A DNA stretch of 64,000 bases from Ganoderma boninense (GCA_002900995.3 CM035308.1:2542001-2606000); one strand, 5' to 3'. Counted from the first letter of the stretch, positions 33,585-44,200 are shown. Notes: generated by a model from the letters alone, not told the origin. Made by a program: numbers and translations.

Positions 33585-36500
33585 ATGATCAAGCGCAGGT
33601 CAGTGCGTTCTGATTCTGATCAAGATGACATTCCTGCGGCTCCAATGACCGCCGGGGATGGGGACGGCAGACGTAAGTTGCATGCATCGGCTGAGGCTTG
33701 ACATGACTCACCGTTGACACATTGTCTTTCCAGCTAGACGCACGGCAGCTAAGGGCGCACACAAAGGTAAGCACTTGGGATTGAATGCTATGGCACGTTC
33801 AAACATAATATCGCAGCATGGGAGCAGATGAAGCCCAGGCCACGAGGCGAAGGGAAGAAAAAAGATAACAAGCAAGGTAGGGAATACTCACTTTCAGTTG
33901 ATCGCCAACTATTCATGCGCGTGCAGGTTCCAAGGGCTCCGCGCCGACGCCGAAGAAGCGGGAGGGTAGGCGTGCGCCAGCAGACGATGACTACGCCGCT
34001 CCCAGCATCGACCTCGACACATCCAACGACGAGGCGCCTACTTCGCGCGTTGAGGCTTCAAAGAAGGCCGGCGCCGCCAGTCCGAGCAAGCATCCAGTGG
34101 AGGATAACGTCCCGGCCAAATTGCCGAAGTCCCAACCGTCCAAGTCCAAGTCAAGCGAGTCCAAGTCAAGCGAGTTCAAGGGCAAAGCAAAAGCCACAAG
34201 TTTGCAAAGCTCGGAGGAGGAAAGTAGCGACAGTGAACCGCGGGACGAGGACGAGGATGAGGACGAGGTATCGGGGTCCAGTGGATTGGAGGAGTTGGAA
34301 GACAAGGATCCAAGCGCCCTGAAGGCGAAGCTTGACAGCGAGGTGAGTCCGGCTCGGACAGCGTCTATCTCGTTCCCATCCTCCATGTCTCTCGTCTCTC
34401 ATCAGCTCGTTCTCATTAACGTACTCCACGTCCAGACTGCGGCCTGGGTCAACGATCTCAGCGATGCCTTCGACAACGACCCAACGCCACCTTCCTCCCC
34501 CGTTCGCTCTCCTCGTGCTAGCTCCTCCCCTGCGAAGCTGAAGCGCCCCCGGGCCAACCCGTTGACTGCGTCCGAGAACGAGGACGATGAGCAGCTCGAG
34601 GTGCGTAAACCTGGTTAAATGTTGCATTTTGAGCTAACGACGGAGGGGAATGTACAGATTCGCCCCGCGAAGAAGAAAGCCAAGGAGGTGGCGCCATCCG
34701 AGGACAGCGAGGACGAGGAGGGTCCAGGAGATGGCTTACAGGGCAAATCGAAGGAGCGGGGTCGGACACGGCGTGCCTCCGAGCACACGCGCGAAGAGGA
34801 AGGCAGGCGCAAGCGGGAGGGTCGTGAGCGGGAGAAGGAACAGGAGCGCGCAGATCGTATGCGGAAACGTGCCGAGGAACGCGCACGCCAGCGGCAGGAG
34901 CTCAAGGACTACCAGGAACATGAGAAGGAGTGCGAGCGCGAGGAAGAGCGCGAACGCAAGCGCGAGGACGAGCGCAGGCACTTTAAGGAGCGCGAACGCA
35001 AGAAGGAACATCTGCGTGAGAAGGAGTTCTCCCGCATGGTCGCCCGCGACCGTCAGGCAGAGCGTGAGTACGAACGCGAGGATGAGAATGTACGCAAACA
35101 GTTGAGGCGCACGCACGAGGAGGGGGACAGTTGCGGGAGGAAGCGGCGGGAGCACGAGGAGACACAAGACGAACCCGAGCAGGAGCGTGGCAAGAAGCAT
35201 ACCAAGACGAAGATGACACCAGCTTTGCAAGGGTCTCCACGCTTGTCTTCAAGGAGCCAGACTGCTAGCGGCAGCAGGACTGCGTCGTCGAGAGTTGCAA
35301 GTAAAGGTCTGTCTCCTCTTGGCTGTGTTTTTCATGAAGGCATTGAAGGACGTTGATCTGGTGTGTTTCAACAGCCGCTCTCAAGAAGATGGCGGGTCCA
35401 TCTCAGCAATTGAACAAGCACAAACGCCGCAAACAGGATGAGGTACGTTTGGGCGGTCTTGGATGCGATAAGTGATGCAATTACGCACATAGGAGATCTC
35501 CTTCGTCCAGGACAAAGGCAGCGGAAGCTCAGACAGGGAGCCTCCTTCTCGGAGGCAGCGTCAACATGTACGTTTAATCGCACATACTGTCGCTCACGCA
35601 TATCGTCGCTCACGCTATCATAGAATGACGAGCTGCCCTCATCTGATGAAGATGACACAAGTGTCGAGCTCGTTGTCAATGGAACCTTACGTCCTAAGCT
35701 CACCAATCAGCACCCTCGAGTGAGACAGGTTGTAAATCTCGCGATCGCGGACTGTGAACTCAACGTCTGCACGAAGAACGCATTCCCCGACGACCCGGAC
35801 GAGGACGGTTCCTTCGCCCGCGACATCCTAATCAAGCATTCGAAGGCACTCGCCTACAGCACGATGACGAAGATGCTCAAGGACAAGAGGGACAACAACT
35901 ACTGGAAGAAGCTGAGCACAATTGTAAGTGCTCCACCAGTTCTTTGCGGTGCCATTTTCACGGTGCATCAGCCGGTGCAGCGCGTTTATCTCCTCAGGGG
36001 CAAAGTCAAGAGCAAGTGCGAGGGTGCCGTTCGTGCAGCGTACAACTTGACGATCGGGGATTCGGAGAAGGTAACCTGGCTCCAGAAAGACCTCGCGTAC
36101 ATCTATCCGCATGACTACGAGGTACGTGACATGTCTAACTGTGGTCACAATGCCTCTGATCTCATTCACCTGGAAGAAACGGACTGTCGTCGGGAAGGAG
36201 GGGTTCAAGCCCTCCATCTTTGAGAACATGCTGCTTGCGTCGTTCTTCAGCAAGCGGCAGAGCTATGGGTACCGCATTGCCAAGCATTTCACCTCTTCGC
36301 ATCCTGAGAAGCCGGACGAGAAGGAGATCCCGGCTCCTATGCTCGCATTAGTGTCTACGGCGGTACGTCGTGGGCGCTCGGATGGTCAACGCAGTTGGTT
36401 CTGGCTGACACATGCATAGATATTCGCAGCGATTGACGATTTCAAGCATGAGCGCTATGACGCTGCCAAGTTCGAGGTCAACTCAAATCTCCATGTGTAC

Positions 36501-36729
36501 CGACGTAACATAGCATTTCTGGATCACATCAAGTCCAAGAACATTGACGCGTACCATGCTCTTATGCATGGCCTCTACAAACACATCAAGTAATCTTTTC
36601 TCAATTGCTTGTCTTGTCACGGCTGACATGTTGACACGTTGTCCTTTTCTTAGTGGTGGAAAGAGCAACACTACGGATATCGGGCATGGGATGGGATATC
36701 TCGATGTCGATGGCATGGATTGCTCATGA
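33585..36729 (+). CDS. DUF6532-type protein carried by the transposon
   Basis: Thirteen exons are inferred, from 33585-33672 to 36420-36589 and 36654-36729. They total 2436 nt, or 811 aa, with every phase consistent and no stop. Residues 1 to about 500 are disordered: basic/acidic low complexity, then a long Glu/Arg/Lys helix-forming region (REREKEQERADRMRKRAEE) likely to be a coiled coil. The C-terminal 300 residues resemble the fungal domain DUF6532 (VRQVVNLAIADCEL, VQRVYLLRGKVKSK, LAYIYPHDYE, GFKPSIFENMLLASFF, PAPMLALVSTAIFAAIDDF). Biochemical function is unknown. It lies inside the transposon termini, divergent from the transposase with 480 bp between. An element-encoded accessory protein or captured host gene is inferred. 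The final intron removes an in-frame TAA at 36591; a 3-prime-shortened product is the alternative. Confidence 0.7.
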
Positions 36730-36775
36730 TCTTCTGTGATGTCGGACTTGATTAACTCCTACGTATAAAGTCTTG

Positions 36776-37199
36776 TGTCACAGCCTATCGACTGCGCCAC
36801 CAAACAAACAAACAAAAGGGCTCACTGATGGGGCACACAGGGGGTGGCAACAGAAGGGAAGAGGATGGATTGCCTAGACTAGAAGGCGCAGAGGGGCAGG
36901 GGCTGTTAGGCTGCCTACAGTGGAAGGGAGGGAAGAACAGAATCTGAGGTTCTTGATCCCACATCACAGCCCTTTATATATTACATGGGAACGGTGCACA
37001 GACCATCAGTTCAGGGCAGGTCCTGGGACCTGTCGCAGGTGAGAAAATGATCTAAGAAGCAGATAAGATAGGGAAAGAGATAAGATAAGAGGGAGAGATG
37101 AGATAAGGGAAAGAGAGATAAAGGAAAAGATAAGATGAACTGAGAGATAACTTGTCCTGATAAGATGCCAGACCGAGTGTGGCGCGAAAAACCGTGACA
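36776..37199 (-). repeat. gypsy-1 3-prime LTR
   Basis: In element sense it carries a block with eight TTATC (GATAA on the plus strand, about 37050-37175), followed by a TATA box (TATATAAAGGG, about 36980-36970). The pol stop codon TAG (37202-37200) abuts the LTR and forms the end of the purine-rich tract AAGAGGGGGTAG. Confidence 0.92.
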
Positions 37200-40100
37200 C
37201 TACCCCCTCTTCAAGACTTGAGCTCCAGCGAAACGTTCAAGCCAAACATGCCGGTTAAACTGCCTCTGGACTGGGCGCGGGTTTGTGAGTGAGATAGGCT
37301 GTGCGGCCTCCGGGTGTGCGACATGGAACTCGTCCAACAGGTCCTTGCAATGTTTGACATTCCGTACTGGCTCCCAGGTGGCTTCGCTAACATCGTATCC
37401 TACCCACTTCACCAAGTACTGGACATATCCATAGTAGGTCTTCGAGTCGAGTATCTTTTCAACTTCAAACTCGTCGTGGCCTTCTACTTCAATGGGGTCA
37501 GGTTTGGTTGGATTTCGGTCACCAATCTCATCTTCATGGTAGGGAATAAGCTTCGAGGCATGGAAAACTGGATGAACCTTGTTCTGTGGAGGCAGCTGGA
37601 GTTTGAAGTCCGCAGGTCCTACTTGCTCGACGATCTCATAGGGGCCAAAGTTCTTGGCTGACAACTTGGCTGCTGATTGCTTGATCTTGAGATCCTTTCC
37701 TTTGAGCAGTACTTTGTCCCCAACCTTGAACGGCACCTGGCTCTTGTACTGGTCGTAGTACCACTTCATCCGTTCAGCGGCCAAAGTCAGAGAGGCTTGT
37801 GCCTGTTCTCGGGCTTCCGTGCGGTTTTGGAAGATTTCTTCAAGAGTTGGGAAACCCAGCTCTCCTTGTACGTCCGGAGCCATCTTGGGGTTGTAGCCAT
37901 ACTCAACGAAGAAGGGGGACAGGCCGGTAGACTCATGTGCCATGTTGTTGTACGAGAACTCTGCTGAGGCGAGGAGGGTGGCCCAGTCATTGGGTCGGTG
38001 TTCGGTGAATATCCGCAAGTATTGTTCCAATGACTGGTTGACCCGTTCAGTCTGTCCATCCGTCTGAGGGTGGTATGCTGTCGACATTGATGCCCGGATT
38101 CCCAGCTTCTTGCAAAACTCCTTGAAGAGCGTGCTTGCAAACTGTGTTCCCCTATCTGAGATGACTTGCCGTGGAAGACCATGTAACTTTAGGATGTGTT
38201 CGTATACGAGCTCGGCAGCATCCGAGGCTGAGAAGTGGTCATCGCATGCAAAGAAGTGAGATCGTTTTGTTAGCCGATCTACTACCACGGCAATTGCTGT
38301 GTATGTGTTGCCATGCTTGTCGTAGGACTCAGGAAGTTGGGTGATAAGGTCTATGCTCCACACTTCCCATGGGCCTGCTGGGACTTCGTTTGGCTGCAAG
38401 AGACCGTATGGGGGACCCGTGATGCTTTGTTTCGTTGGCATGTGTCGCAGCCTTTGACGTACTTCTTGACATCGATTGTGATTCCTGGCCACCAGTAGTT
38501 GCGAGTGATGAGCTCCTGAGTCTTCCATCGGCCTGGGTGTCCAGCGAGTAGTGTGTCGTGGTGGAGCTTTAGCAGGTCAAGTCGCAGTTGTCTATCCTTT
38601 GGTACATAAACTTTGCCTCTACGGAGGAGCAAGCCATTCTCGAAGTTCCATTCCTGTAGTGCCTTTCCAAACTCCCGGGGGCCGCTGTTGAGCAGTGACC
38701 TATAATCCTTAGTCATTGTGTCGTCTTCCAGTGCCTTTTTGATCCTTTCCAACAGTTGTTCGTCGTCAACCTCTGAGGCGTGCCCTGGCTGTATTGCTTT
38801 GATCGCAAAAAACTCTGGTTTCAAAAGGGTTTGGCCAGCGTTGTCACTGCTTACCCCCTCTTCATGATCTGGCCTCCTGGACAGAGGGTCCACACGAAGC
38901 ATGGTTTTTCCGGGGCGGTGTCGCAGGTTGAAGTTGAATCGTGAAAGGAAAAGGCTCCAGCGAGCTTGTCGTCGAGTGAGCTTCTGAGCCTGTCGGAAGT
39001 AGGTAAGGTTGAGGTGATCGGACCAGATTTCGACAGGGATTGGGTGTCCTTCCAAGTAGTGACGGTATTCCTCTAACGCTCGTATGATTGCCAGTAGCTC
39101 CTTGTCATATATCTCATAGTTGCGTTCATGTTCATTCAATGACTTAGAGTAGAACGCAACAGGGTGCCAGAGGTTGTCTTCTCCAAGCTGTTCCAACACT
39201 GCTCCCGTTGCAAAGTCAGACGAGTCGGTTTCTAGCCGGAATGGTGCAGTGTCGCTAGGGATTCTCAAGATTGGAGCTGTTGTAAACGCGGTTTTGAGGG
39301 CCTGGAATGCTTGTTCTTGTGCTTCTTCCCATTGCCATGGCGAGTCTTTGCACGTTAGGACAGTTAACGGACGGGCAATCTTGGAGAAGTCCTTGACGAA
39401 CCGCCGGTAGAAGTTGGCCAGACCTAAAAACGCCTGGACATGCTTGACCTTGGTTGGAGTTGGCCAGTTCTTAACACCTTTGACCTTTGCAGGATCCATT
39501 GTGATCGAATCCTTGGAGATAATCAGGCCTAGGAACTCGACTGATGGCTGCTCAAACTTGCACTTTTCTGGCTTGACAAAGAGGTCGTTAGCTCATAGCT
39601 TTTGTAGTACTCGTTCTGTGAGCTGCCGGTGTAGTGTGAGGTCATCCGTAAAGATGAGGATGTCGTCGATGTAGACTACCACGTGTCCTGTAGCAATTTC
39701 CTCCTTGAGTACTTCGTTCATCATAGCCTGGAAGGTGCTTGGTGCATTACAGAGGCCGAATGTCATGACCGTTGGCTCGTACAGTCCTCGGTGGGTGATA
39801 AATGCTGCTTTCTCTTCATCACCCTCCCGTATTCGGACATTGTTGTATCCCCATCTCAGGTCTAAGGAGGTGAAAATTGACGACTGAGAGAGTCGGTCGA
39901 TCAAGTCTGGTATCCGTGGTATGGGAAACTTGTCCTTCTTGGTAGCGGCATTGAGGGCACAATAGTCCTGTACTAGCCGTAAACTCCCGTCCTTCTTCTT
40001 AACAAAGAAAACTGGTGCTGCAGCAGGGCTCTTGGAACGTCGGATGTATCCCTTGCTTTCCTGCTCGTCGATCCAACTATCCAGCGAGTTTCGTTCTTGG

Positions 40101-40975
40101 GGGTTTAACGGGTAGAGCTTGGCTGGCTTAGGCAATGTCGCACCTTCCGCTAACTCGATTGGATGGTCATAGGGCTTGCGTGTTGGCATCCGTTCTGACG
40201 CTGTCTTGGAGAAGACGTCACCATACTGGTGGTAATGTGTGGGGACATGACTAGACCAGTATCCCTTGTCTTGTTGTCCCAGCGTTTCTTCCTTCTTCTC
40301 TTCGACACGTGCTCGCAGTATCCTGGCATCAGGGTCATCCGAAAACTTCATCCAGTGCACAAACTGGTCAGTGTTGTCCCAGGGTTCTGGTTCAAGTTGA
40401 CCGTAGTTGTCTCGTGCAAACTCCTCTAACCGGGGCTCGTCTATGGCTTGGACCTCTTCTTCCTGTGTCAGCAGTTCCTTGGGGTGGCACGTGGCTGGGC
40501 ATCGTGTGAAGTTGACTTGTCCATTCTTCCAATCGATTTTGGGGTTGTGCTCTCTTAAGAAGGTCATCCCAATGATGAGGTCTCGATTCCCAATGTCGGT
40601 AACCAAGAATGACTGCCAACTAGTGTGTTTCCCAATGGTGACCATGCATCGTGTGTAGTGGGTGATGAGGCCCTTCTTGTTTTCCGTTGCATCTGCGTTG
40701 AACACTCGTATGTCCCTAGAAAGCCGCCGCAATTCTAAACCATGTTCCTGAACAAACCGATAGTGTGCAAAACTGGAGTAGGCTCCACAGTCTACTAGGG
40801 CTTCTGTCTGGATTTCACATTTGCCTTGCTTGAGGGTGAGCCCTAGATCTAATGATTGCTTTTGCCTGCGAGATGAGGCAAGGTATATATAACGTGATCT
40901 AGGTACAAAAGACTCCTCTAAGTGGCTTACGCTACTACTACATATAGACCGGATGTTACGACCAGACTTCGTTAC
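37200..40975 (-). pseudogene. gypsy-1 pol, disabled
   Basis: Retroelement polyprotein in the -1 frame relative to gag. In order: aspartic protease with VDCGAYSSF (D-C-G rather than D-S-G or D-T-G), about 40800; reverse transcriptase with VVYIDDILIF, about 39670; RNase H (LETDSSDFATGAVL, about 39220); integrase HHCC finger (HHDTLLAGH, CDTCQRN); integrase core (IDLITQLP, DRGTQFAS); and a C-terminal chromodomain (VEKILDSKTYYGYVQYLVKW). Two lesions are seen: an in-frame TGA at 39595-39593 after VLQKL, in a CpG context (CGA to TGA), and a single-base-type frameshift at about 38420-38430 between the integrase zinc finger and the core. Everything else is open. Confidence 0.88.
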
Positions 40976-42525
40976 ATCCGCTGGAGAAAATCCTGCTCGT
41001 CAACCTCGACGATCCGCGCGGTAGTCTCCTGCTCTGGGGCCTTGTTCTTCTTCTCAAACTCCTTGAGCGCATTGATGACAAACTCCATTCGGTCTTGGTC
41101 TTGACTGTCTTCACCCATAGCGCGTACCCGAGTGCCTTTTGCCTTTGTTGTGTCCGGGAGCTCGTAGTACCCTTTGTATACTGGGTTTCGACACTTGACA
41201 CCAGTCTTGAAGGGATGCCGACCACAGCGGAAACAGAGCTTCTTGGCAAGCCATTCCTCCTGCTCCTTGGAGAGTTTTTCCGGTTTGCGTACAGTGTCGA
41301 TGTCCATGGCATTTGGATCTCGGGCAGGCCTTGACGACGTTGGCTGACGGACTCCTCGGTAGTGCATCTCGATCCCTAGTGCCCAGTCTAAGAAGTCTTC
41401 CCATTGGTCTGGAACCGTGAGTGGTGACAAAGAGCGGTGGGTGGTCATGGTTGTAAACAGGTCTCCCTTGCACTGAGACTCGATCCATCGGATAAGTTCC
41501 ACATCGGAGTAGCCAGACTTGATAGCAAAACGGCGGAAGTTTTCCGCAAACAGGGCCAGTGACGCGTGTGACTTCCTGCAATGGTCCTCTAGTGACTGTT
41601 GGGCTGACTTTTCGGGGGCCAGCTCTCGGTATCCACTCCGGAGTCGGCTCACAAAGTTGTTCCATGTACCGAGTGGGACTCCTTCAGCCGCTCTCTGGGC
41701 ATAGTCATCCATGTAGGACTGAGCTCCTCCTTCTAAGAACAGTAGAGCCGTGGTGATCTTGTCGTCCTCCGATGTGATGTTCTGGTACCTAAACCAAATC
41801 CCGAGCTTTTGGAACCATTGTTCGACTGTCAGGTCCGGTGTCTTGCCTTTAAACTTTGGCGGGTCTGCGATCTTGGGCCGACTGGGGGCGTGCGCAGGTG
41901 TGCCGTGGGAGCGTGTACCGGTCGGGTGGGAGGCCAGCGAGTTAACTTGTGCTTGGAGCTGCTTGATAGCATTGACAAGAGTTCCGTGGTTTTGATTAAG
42001 AACGTCTCCATCTGCCTTGAGCGCAACCAGTTCAGCCTTCAGTTTCTCGTTCTCGTCCTCTAAATCCTTGCATCGAGAGCGGAGGTCGTCCATGTCATCC
42101 GTGTACGTCACACTGCTAACCTTCTTGTTTAGGAGGACCCTGAGCCTGTGGAGTTCGGCGGCTTCCTGGTTGCGGTGTTCGTACATTTTGTTGCCAAGCT
42201 GGTTGTATGCTTCCGAGACCATTTTCCGTGTCATGTCGTTAACGACTGCCATAATGTAGCTGATGTATTGATCCTGGATGCCGAAGTGTGCGCCTGCCGC
42301 TTGTGCAGCTTCCTCAAGCGTTGCGTACTCCACACCCTGAAACTGCCATACTGCCGGGCTTTGTAAGGCCCCAAGAGTGGGGGTGGGTGAGGACGGACGG
42401 GTTGGCAACTGGGACGGCGGACGGGGGGTCTCTTCCTCCCCATCTGTGGATGCATTGGAGGGTGTGCTAGGCCTATCGCCTAAATCATGTGGGTTTAACA
42501 CTGAAAAACGGGAACCCGTTGCCAT
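40972..42525 (-). CDS. gypsy-1 gag
   Basis: A 517-aa structural protein frame from MATGSRFSVLNP. The middle region has retrotransposon-gag features (PPKFKGKTPDLTVEQWFQKL, TWNNFVSRLRSGYREL). It is followed by an atypical Cys/His knuckle, LCFRCGRHPFKTGVKC, in which spacing departs from CX2CX4HX4C. A coiled-coil-like Glu/Leu region is present in the first third. The start codon lies 4 nt after the stop of the upstream leader frame, which suggests coupled translation. Pol continues in the -1 frame beyond the gag stop. Confidence 0.85.
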   Translation of the reverse strand: MATGSRFSVLNPHDLGDRPSTPSNASTDGEEETPRPPSQLPTRPSSPTPTLGALQSPAVWQFQGVEYATLEEAAQAAGAHFGIQDQYISYIMAVVNDMTRKMVSEAYNQLGNKMYEHRNQEAAELHRLRVLLNKKVSSVTYTDDMDDLRSRCKDLEDENEKLKAELVALKADGDVLNQNHGTLVNAIKQLQAQVNSLASHPTGTRSHGTPAHAPSRPKIADPPKFKGKTPDLTVEQWFQKLGIWFRYQNITSEDDKITTALLFLEGGAQSYMDDYAQRAAEGVPLGTWNNFVSRLRSGYRELAPEKSAQQSLEDHCRKSHASLALFAENFRRFAIKSGYSDVELIRWIESQCKGDLFTTMTTHRSLSPLTVPDQWEDFLDWALGIEMHYRGVRQPTSSRPARDPNAMDIDTVRKPEKLSKEQEEWLAKKLCFRCGRHPFKTGVKCRNPVYKGYYELPDTTKAKGTRVRAMGEDSQDQDRMEFVINALKEFEKKNKAPEQETTARIVEVDEQDFLQRM

Positions 42526-42529
42526 TGTT

Positions 42530-43241
42530 CTAAACTACTACCCAATCTAAGTACCCAAACGTGTCTAGCTTTCCAACAGTGTTTACTACCTTAGGGAAGT
42601 TCTTCTTCAGCTCCTTAAAACTAATGTTCCCAACCTCCTTGCAGAACCACTCTATCTGTTGTCGCTGAGGGCGGGTCCACTCCAAGCCGTGTGCGTCGAG
42701 GTTTGTGGCAATCCACTCTAGTTGGTCAGCGATGTGCTGGACGGCCAGAACGTCAATGGCTGGGAGGTTGATGAGGAAGTCCTTGCGGTCGAAGATGGCT
42801 TGGAGGCGGGTAAGGACGGCGTTGACCTTGGACTCGATGATAGCGAGGCTGTCCTTTGGGTTGATGCGGCTGAAACCGGGCAGTGGAGGGGCTGAGATTC
42901 GGCACTGTAGGGGTAGGCGTGGGACGTGGGGGTGGTGGTCCGGACAGGGGTAGGGCCTGGGCACGAACCGGCCTGGGCAACGGCTGGGACAGGGGGACGG
43001 ATGGGGGCAGGGCTTTACGCCGAGGGACAAGAGGTGCGTGCTCCTTGTGACGGTAGCGAAGGCGATCCTCTGCACAATCCGCAAGTACACAGGAAATCTG
43101 TTCCTGGACTGGGAGGTGACCGTGCCTCTTGGTGTGGCGACGGGTAAACTCCTGGAGACCAAACTCCTCGGAGGGGATGGGGGATGATAAACGTTTATAA
43201 AACTCCTGGGGAGAGGAAAGACGGCTGGCTAGTGGGGGCAC
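42530..43241 (-). pseudogene. gypsy-1 leader frame upstream of gag
   Basis: Between the 5-prime LTR and gag lies an extra coding-like region. The first half (about 43241-42900) reads SSPQEFYKRLSSPIPSEEF, then FTRRHTKRHGHL, then a Pro-rich stretch. The second half is in another frame and reads GFSRINPKDSLAIIESKVNA, ending in GYLDWVVV and a stop at 42532-42530. One frameshift near 42,900 would join them. No clear ATG opens the first half. Function unknown; no common retroelement domain is recognised. Confidence 0.55.
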
Positions 43242-43275
43242 TAAGCCAGGGGCCTGTGGGTTAGATTCTGTCTAA

Positions 43276-43699
43276 TGTCACAGCCTATCGACTGCGCCAC
43301 CAAACAAACAAACAAAAGGGCTCACTGATGGGGCACACAGGGGGTGGCAACAGAAGGGAAGAGGATGGATTGCCTAGACTAGAAGGCGCAGAGGGGCAGG
43401 GGCTGTTAGGCTGCCTACAGTGGAAGGGAGGGAAGAACAGAATCTGAGGTTCTTGATCCCACATCACAGCCCTTTATATATTACATGGGAACGGTGCACA
43501 GACCATCAGTTCAGGGCAGGTCCCAGGACCTGTCGCAGGTGAGAAAATGATCTAAGAAGCAGATAAGATAGGGAAAGAGATAAGATAAGAGGGAGAGATG
43601 AGATAAGGGAAAGAGAGATAAAGGAAAAGATAAGATGAACTGAGAGATAACTTGTCCTGATAAGATGCCAGACCGAGTGTGGCGCGAAAAACCGTGACA
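43276..43699 (-). repeat. gypsy-1 5-prime LTR
   Basis: Identical to the 3-prime LTR except for two substitutions near 43521-43526. Begins (in sense) TGTCACGG and ends GGCTGTGACA. The adjacent internal sequence, TTAGACAGAATCTAAC, contains the presumed primer-binding region; I could not assign a tRNA. Confidence 0.92.
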
Positions 43700-44136
43700 T
43701 CTTGTTTCGTTGCTCATCGTTCTTTACATACTCCCTTATTAATTTTGCCAGCATATGTTCATTCTCTCTTGCATCTAGAATTTCTCACCTCCCATGTATA
43801 CTGCGGCTTTCTTCCTATTGGCTTGCTAATAGTTATACTAGTCACTTTTAATCCTCAACTTAGACTAAATCATCAATGCTAGTTATGGGCTTTATTGCAT
43901 CACTGGTGTGACATTAGCGGGATTTATCTAGTGCTACTGTGCTTTCTAGCACCTACCCAAGTGTGAATCTTTGCTACATGTGTATATATAGTATGTTATT
44001 ACTGCTAATAATGTACACTTCATGCTAAATGGTATGGCAACCTTGCCAGATAGCAGTAGTATGCCACAAATAGCACATGTAGACAATTACAGATACTTAT
44101 CAATAGCTACCAATAATGAGAGAGAATTTCTGACAG

Positions 44137-44160
44137 TTGGCTAGGAGGATTTTTCCTGAT
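44137..44160 (-). repeat. right terminal inverted repeat of Plavaka element
   Basis: Plus strand TTGGCTAGGAGG through TTTTTCCTGAT; read inward it starts ATCAGGAAAAA. The same 11 bases begin the 1.35 kb elements at 44677 and 54682. Confidence 0.75.
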
Positions 44161-44162
44161 CC

Positions 44163-44200
44163 GTGCAGCCCGCGGGGCCATCCATCACAGTCGAATCTGG
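44163..44200. repeat. 38-bp repeat, third copy, at right transposon junction
   Basis: Differs from the copies at 29529-29566 and 29568-29605 at one position each. Codes for RFDCDGWPRGLH on the minus strand. Confidence 0.85.

Larger units (their letters stand above)
36776..43699 (-). mobile_element. Ty3/gypsy chromodomain retrotransposon, gypsy-1 (nested)
   Basis: A 6.9 kb LTR element inserted 46 bp after the DUF6532-type stop codon, read on the minus strand. Its two 424-bp LTRs (36776-37199, 43276-43699) begin TGTCA and end TGACA and differ at only two positions. A 5-bp target duplication TCTTG flanks it (36771-36775 and 43700-43704). Order in sense: 5-prime LTR, an extra leader frame, gag, pol (protease, RT, RNase H, integrase, chromodomain), purine tract, 3-prime LTR. 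Pol carries a nonsense codon and a frameshift, so this copy cannot make an intact polyprotein by itself. Confidence 0.92.
29610..44160. mobile_element. Plavaka-class DNA transposon with nested gypsy element
   Basis: Bounded by imperfect 24-bp terminal inverted repeats at 29610-29633 and 44137-44160 (21 of 24 match). Without the nested retrotransposon it is about 7.6 kb. It encodes a Plavaka-type transposase on the minus strand (29799-33103) and, divergently, a DUF6532-type protein (33585-36729). Both subterminal regions are rich in TGCTA/TAGCA motifs (five on the left in about 150 bp, about eight on the right), as CACTA-like elements often are. The termini lie beside 38-bp repeats of an interrupted flanking gene. 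The right end shares its outer 11 bp with the 1.35 kb elements at 44677 and 54682. Boundaries are inferred from the repeats; a target-site duplication is not clear. Confidence 0.75.

Noticed and set aside
36591..36593. TAA as the end of the DUF6532-type gene
   Set aside because: A consensus donor (AA|GTAATC) overlaps this stop, and a matching acceptor at 36653 yields a phase-correct final exon. The longer form is preferred, though a shorter isoform is possible.
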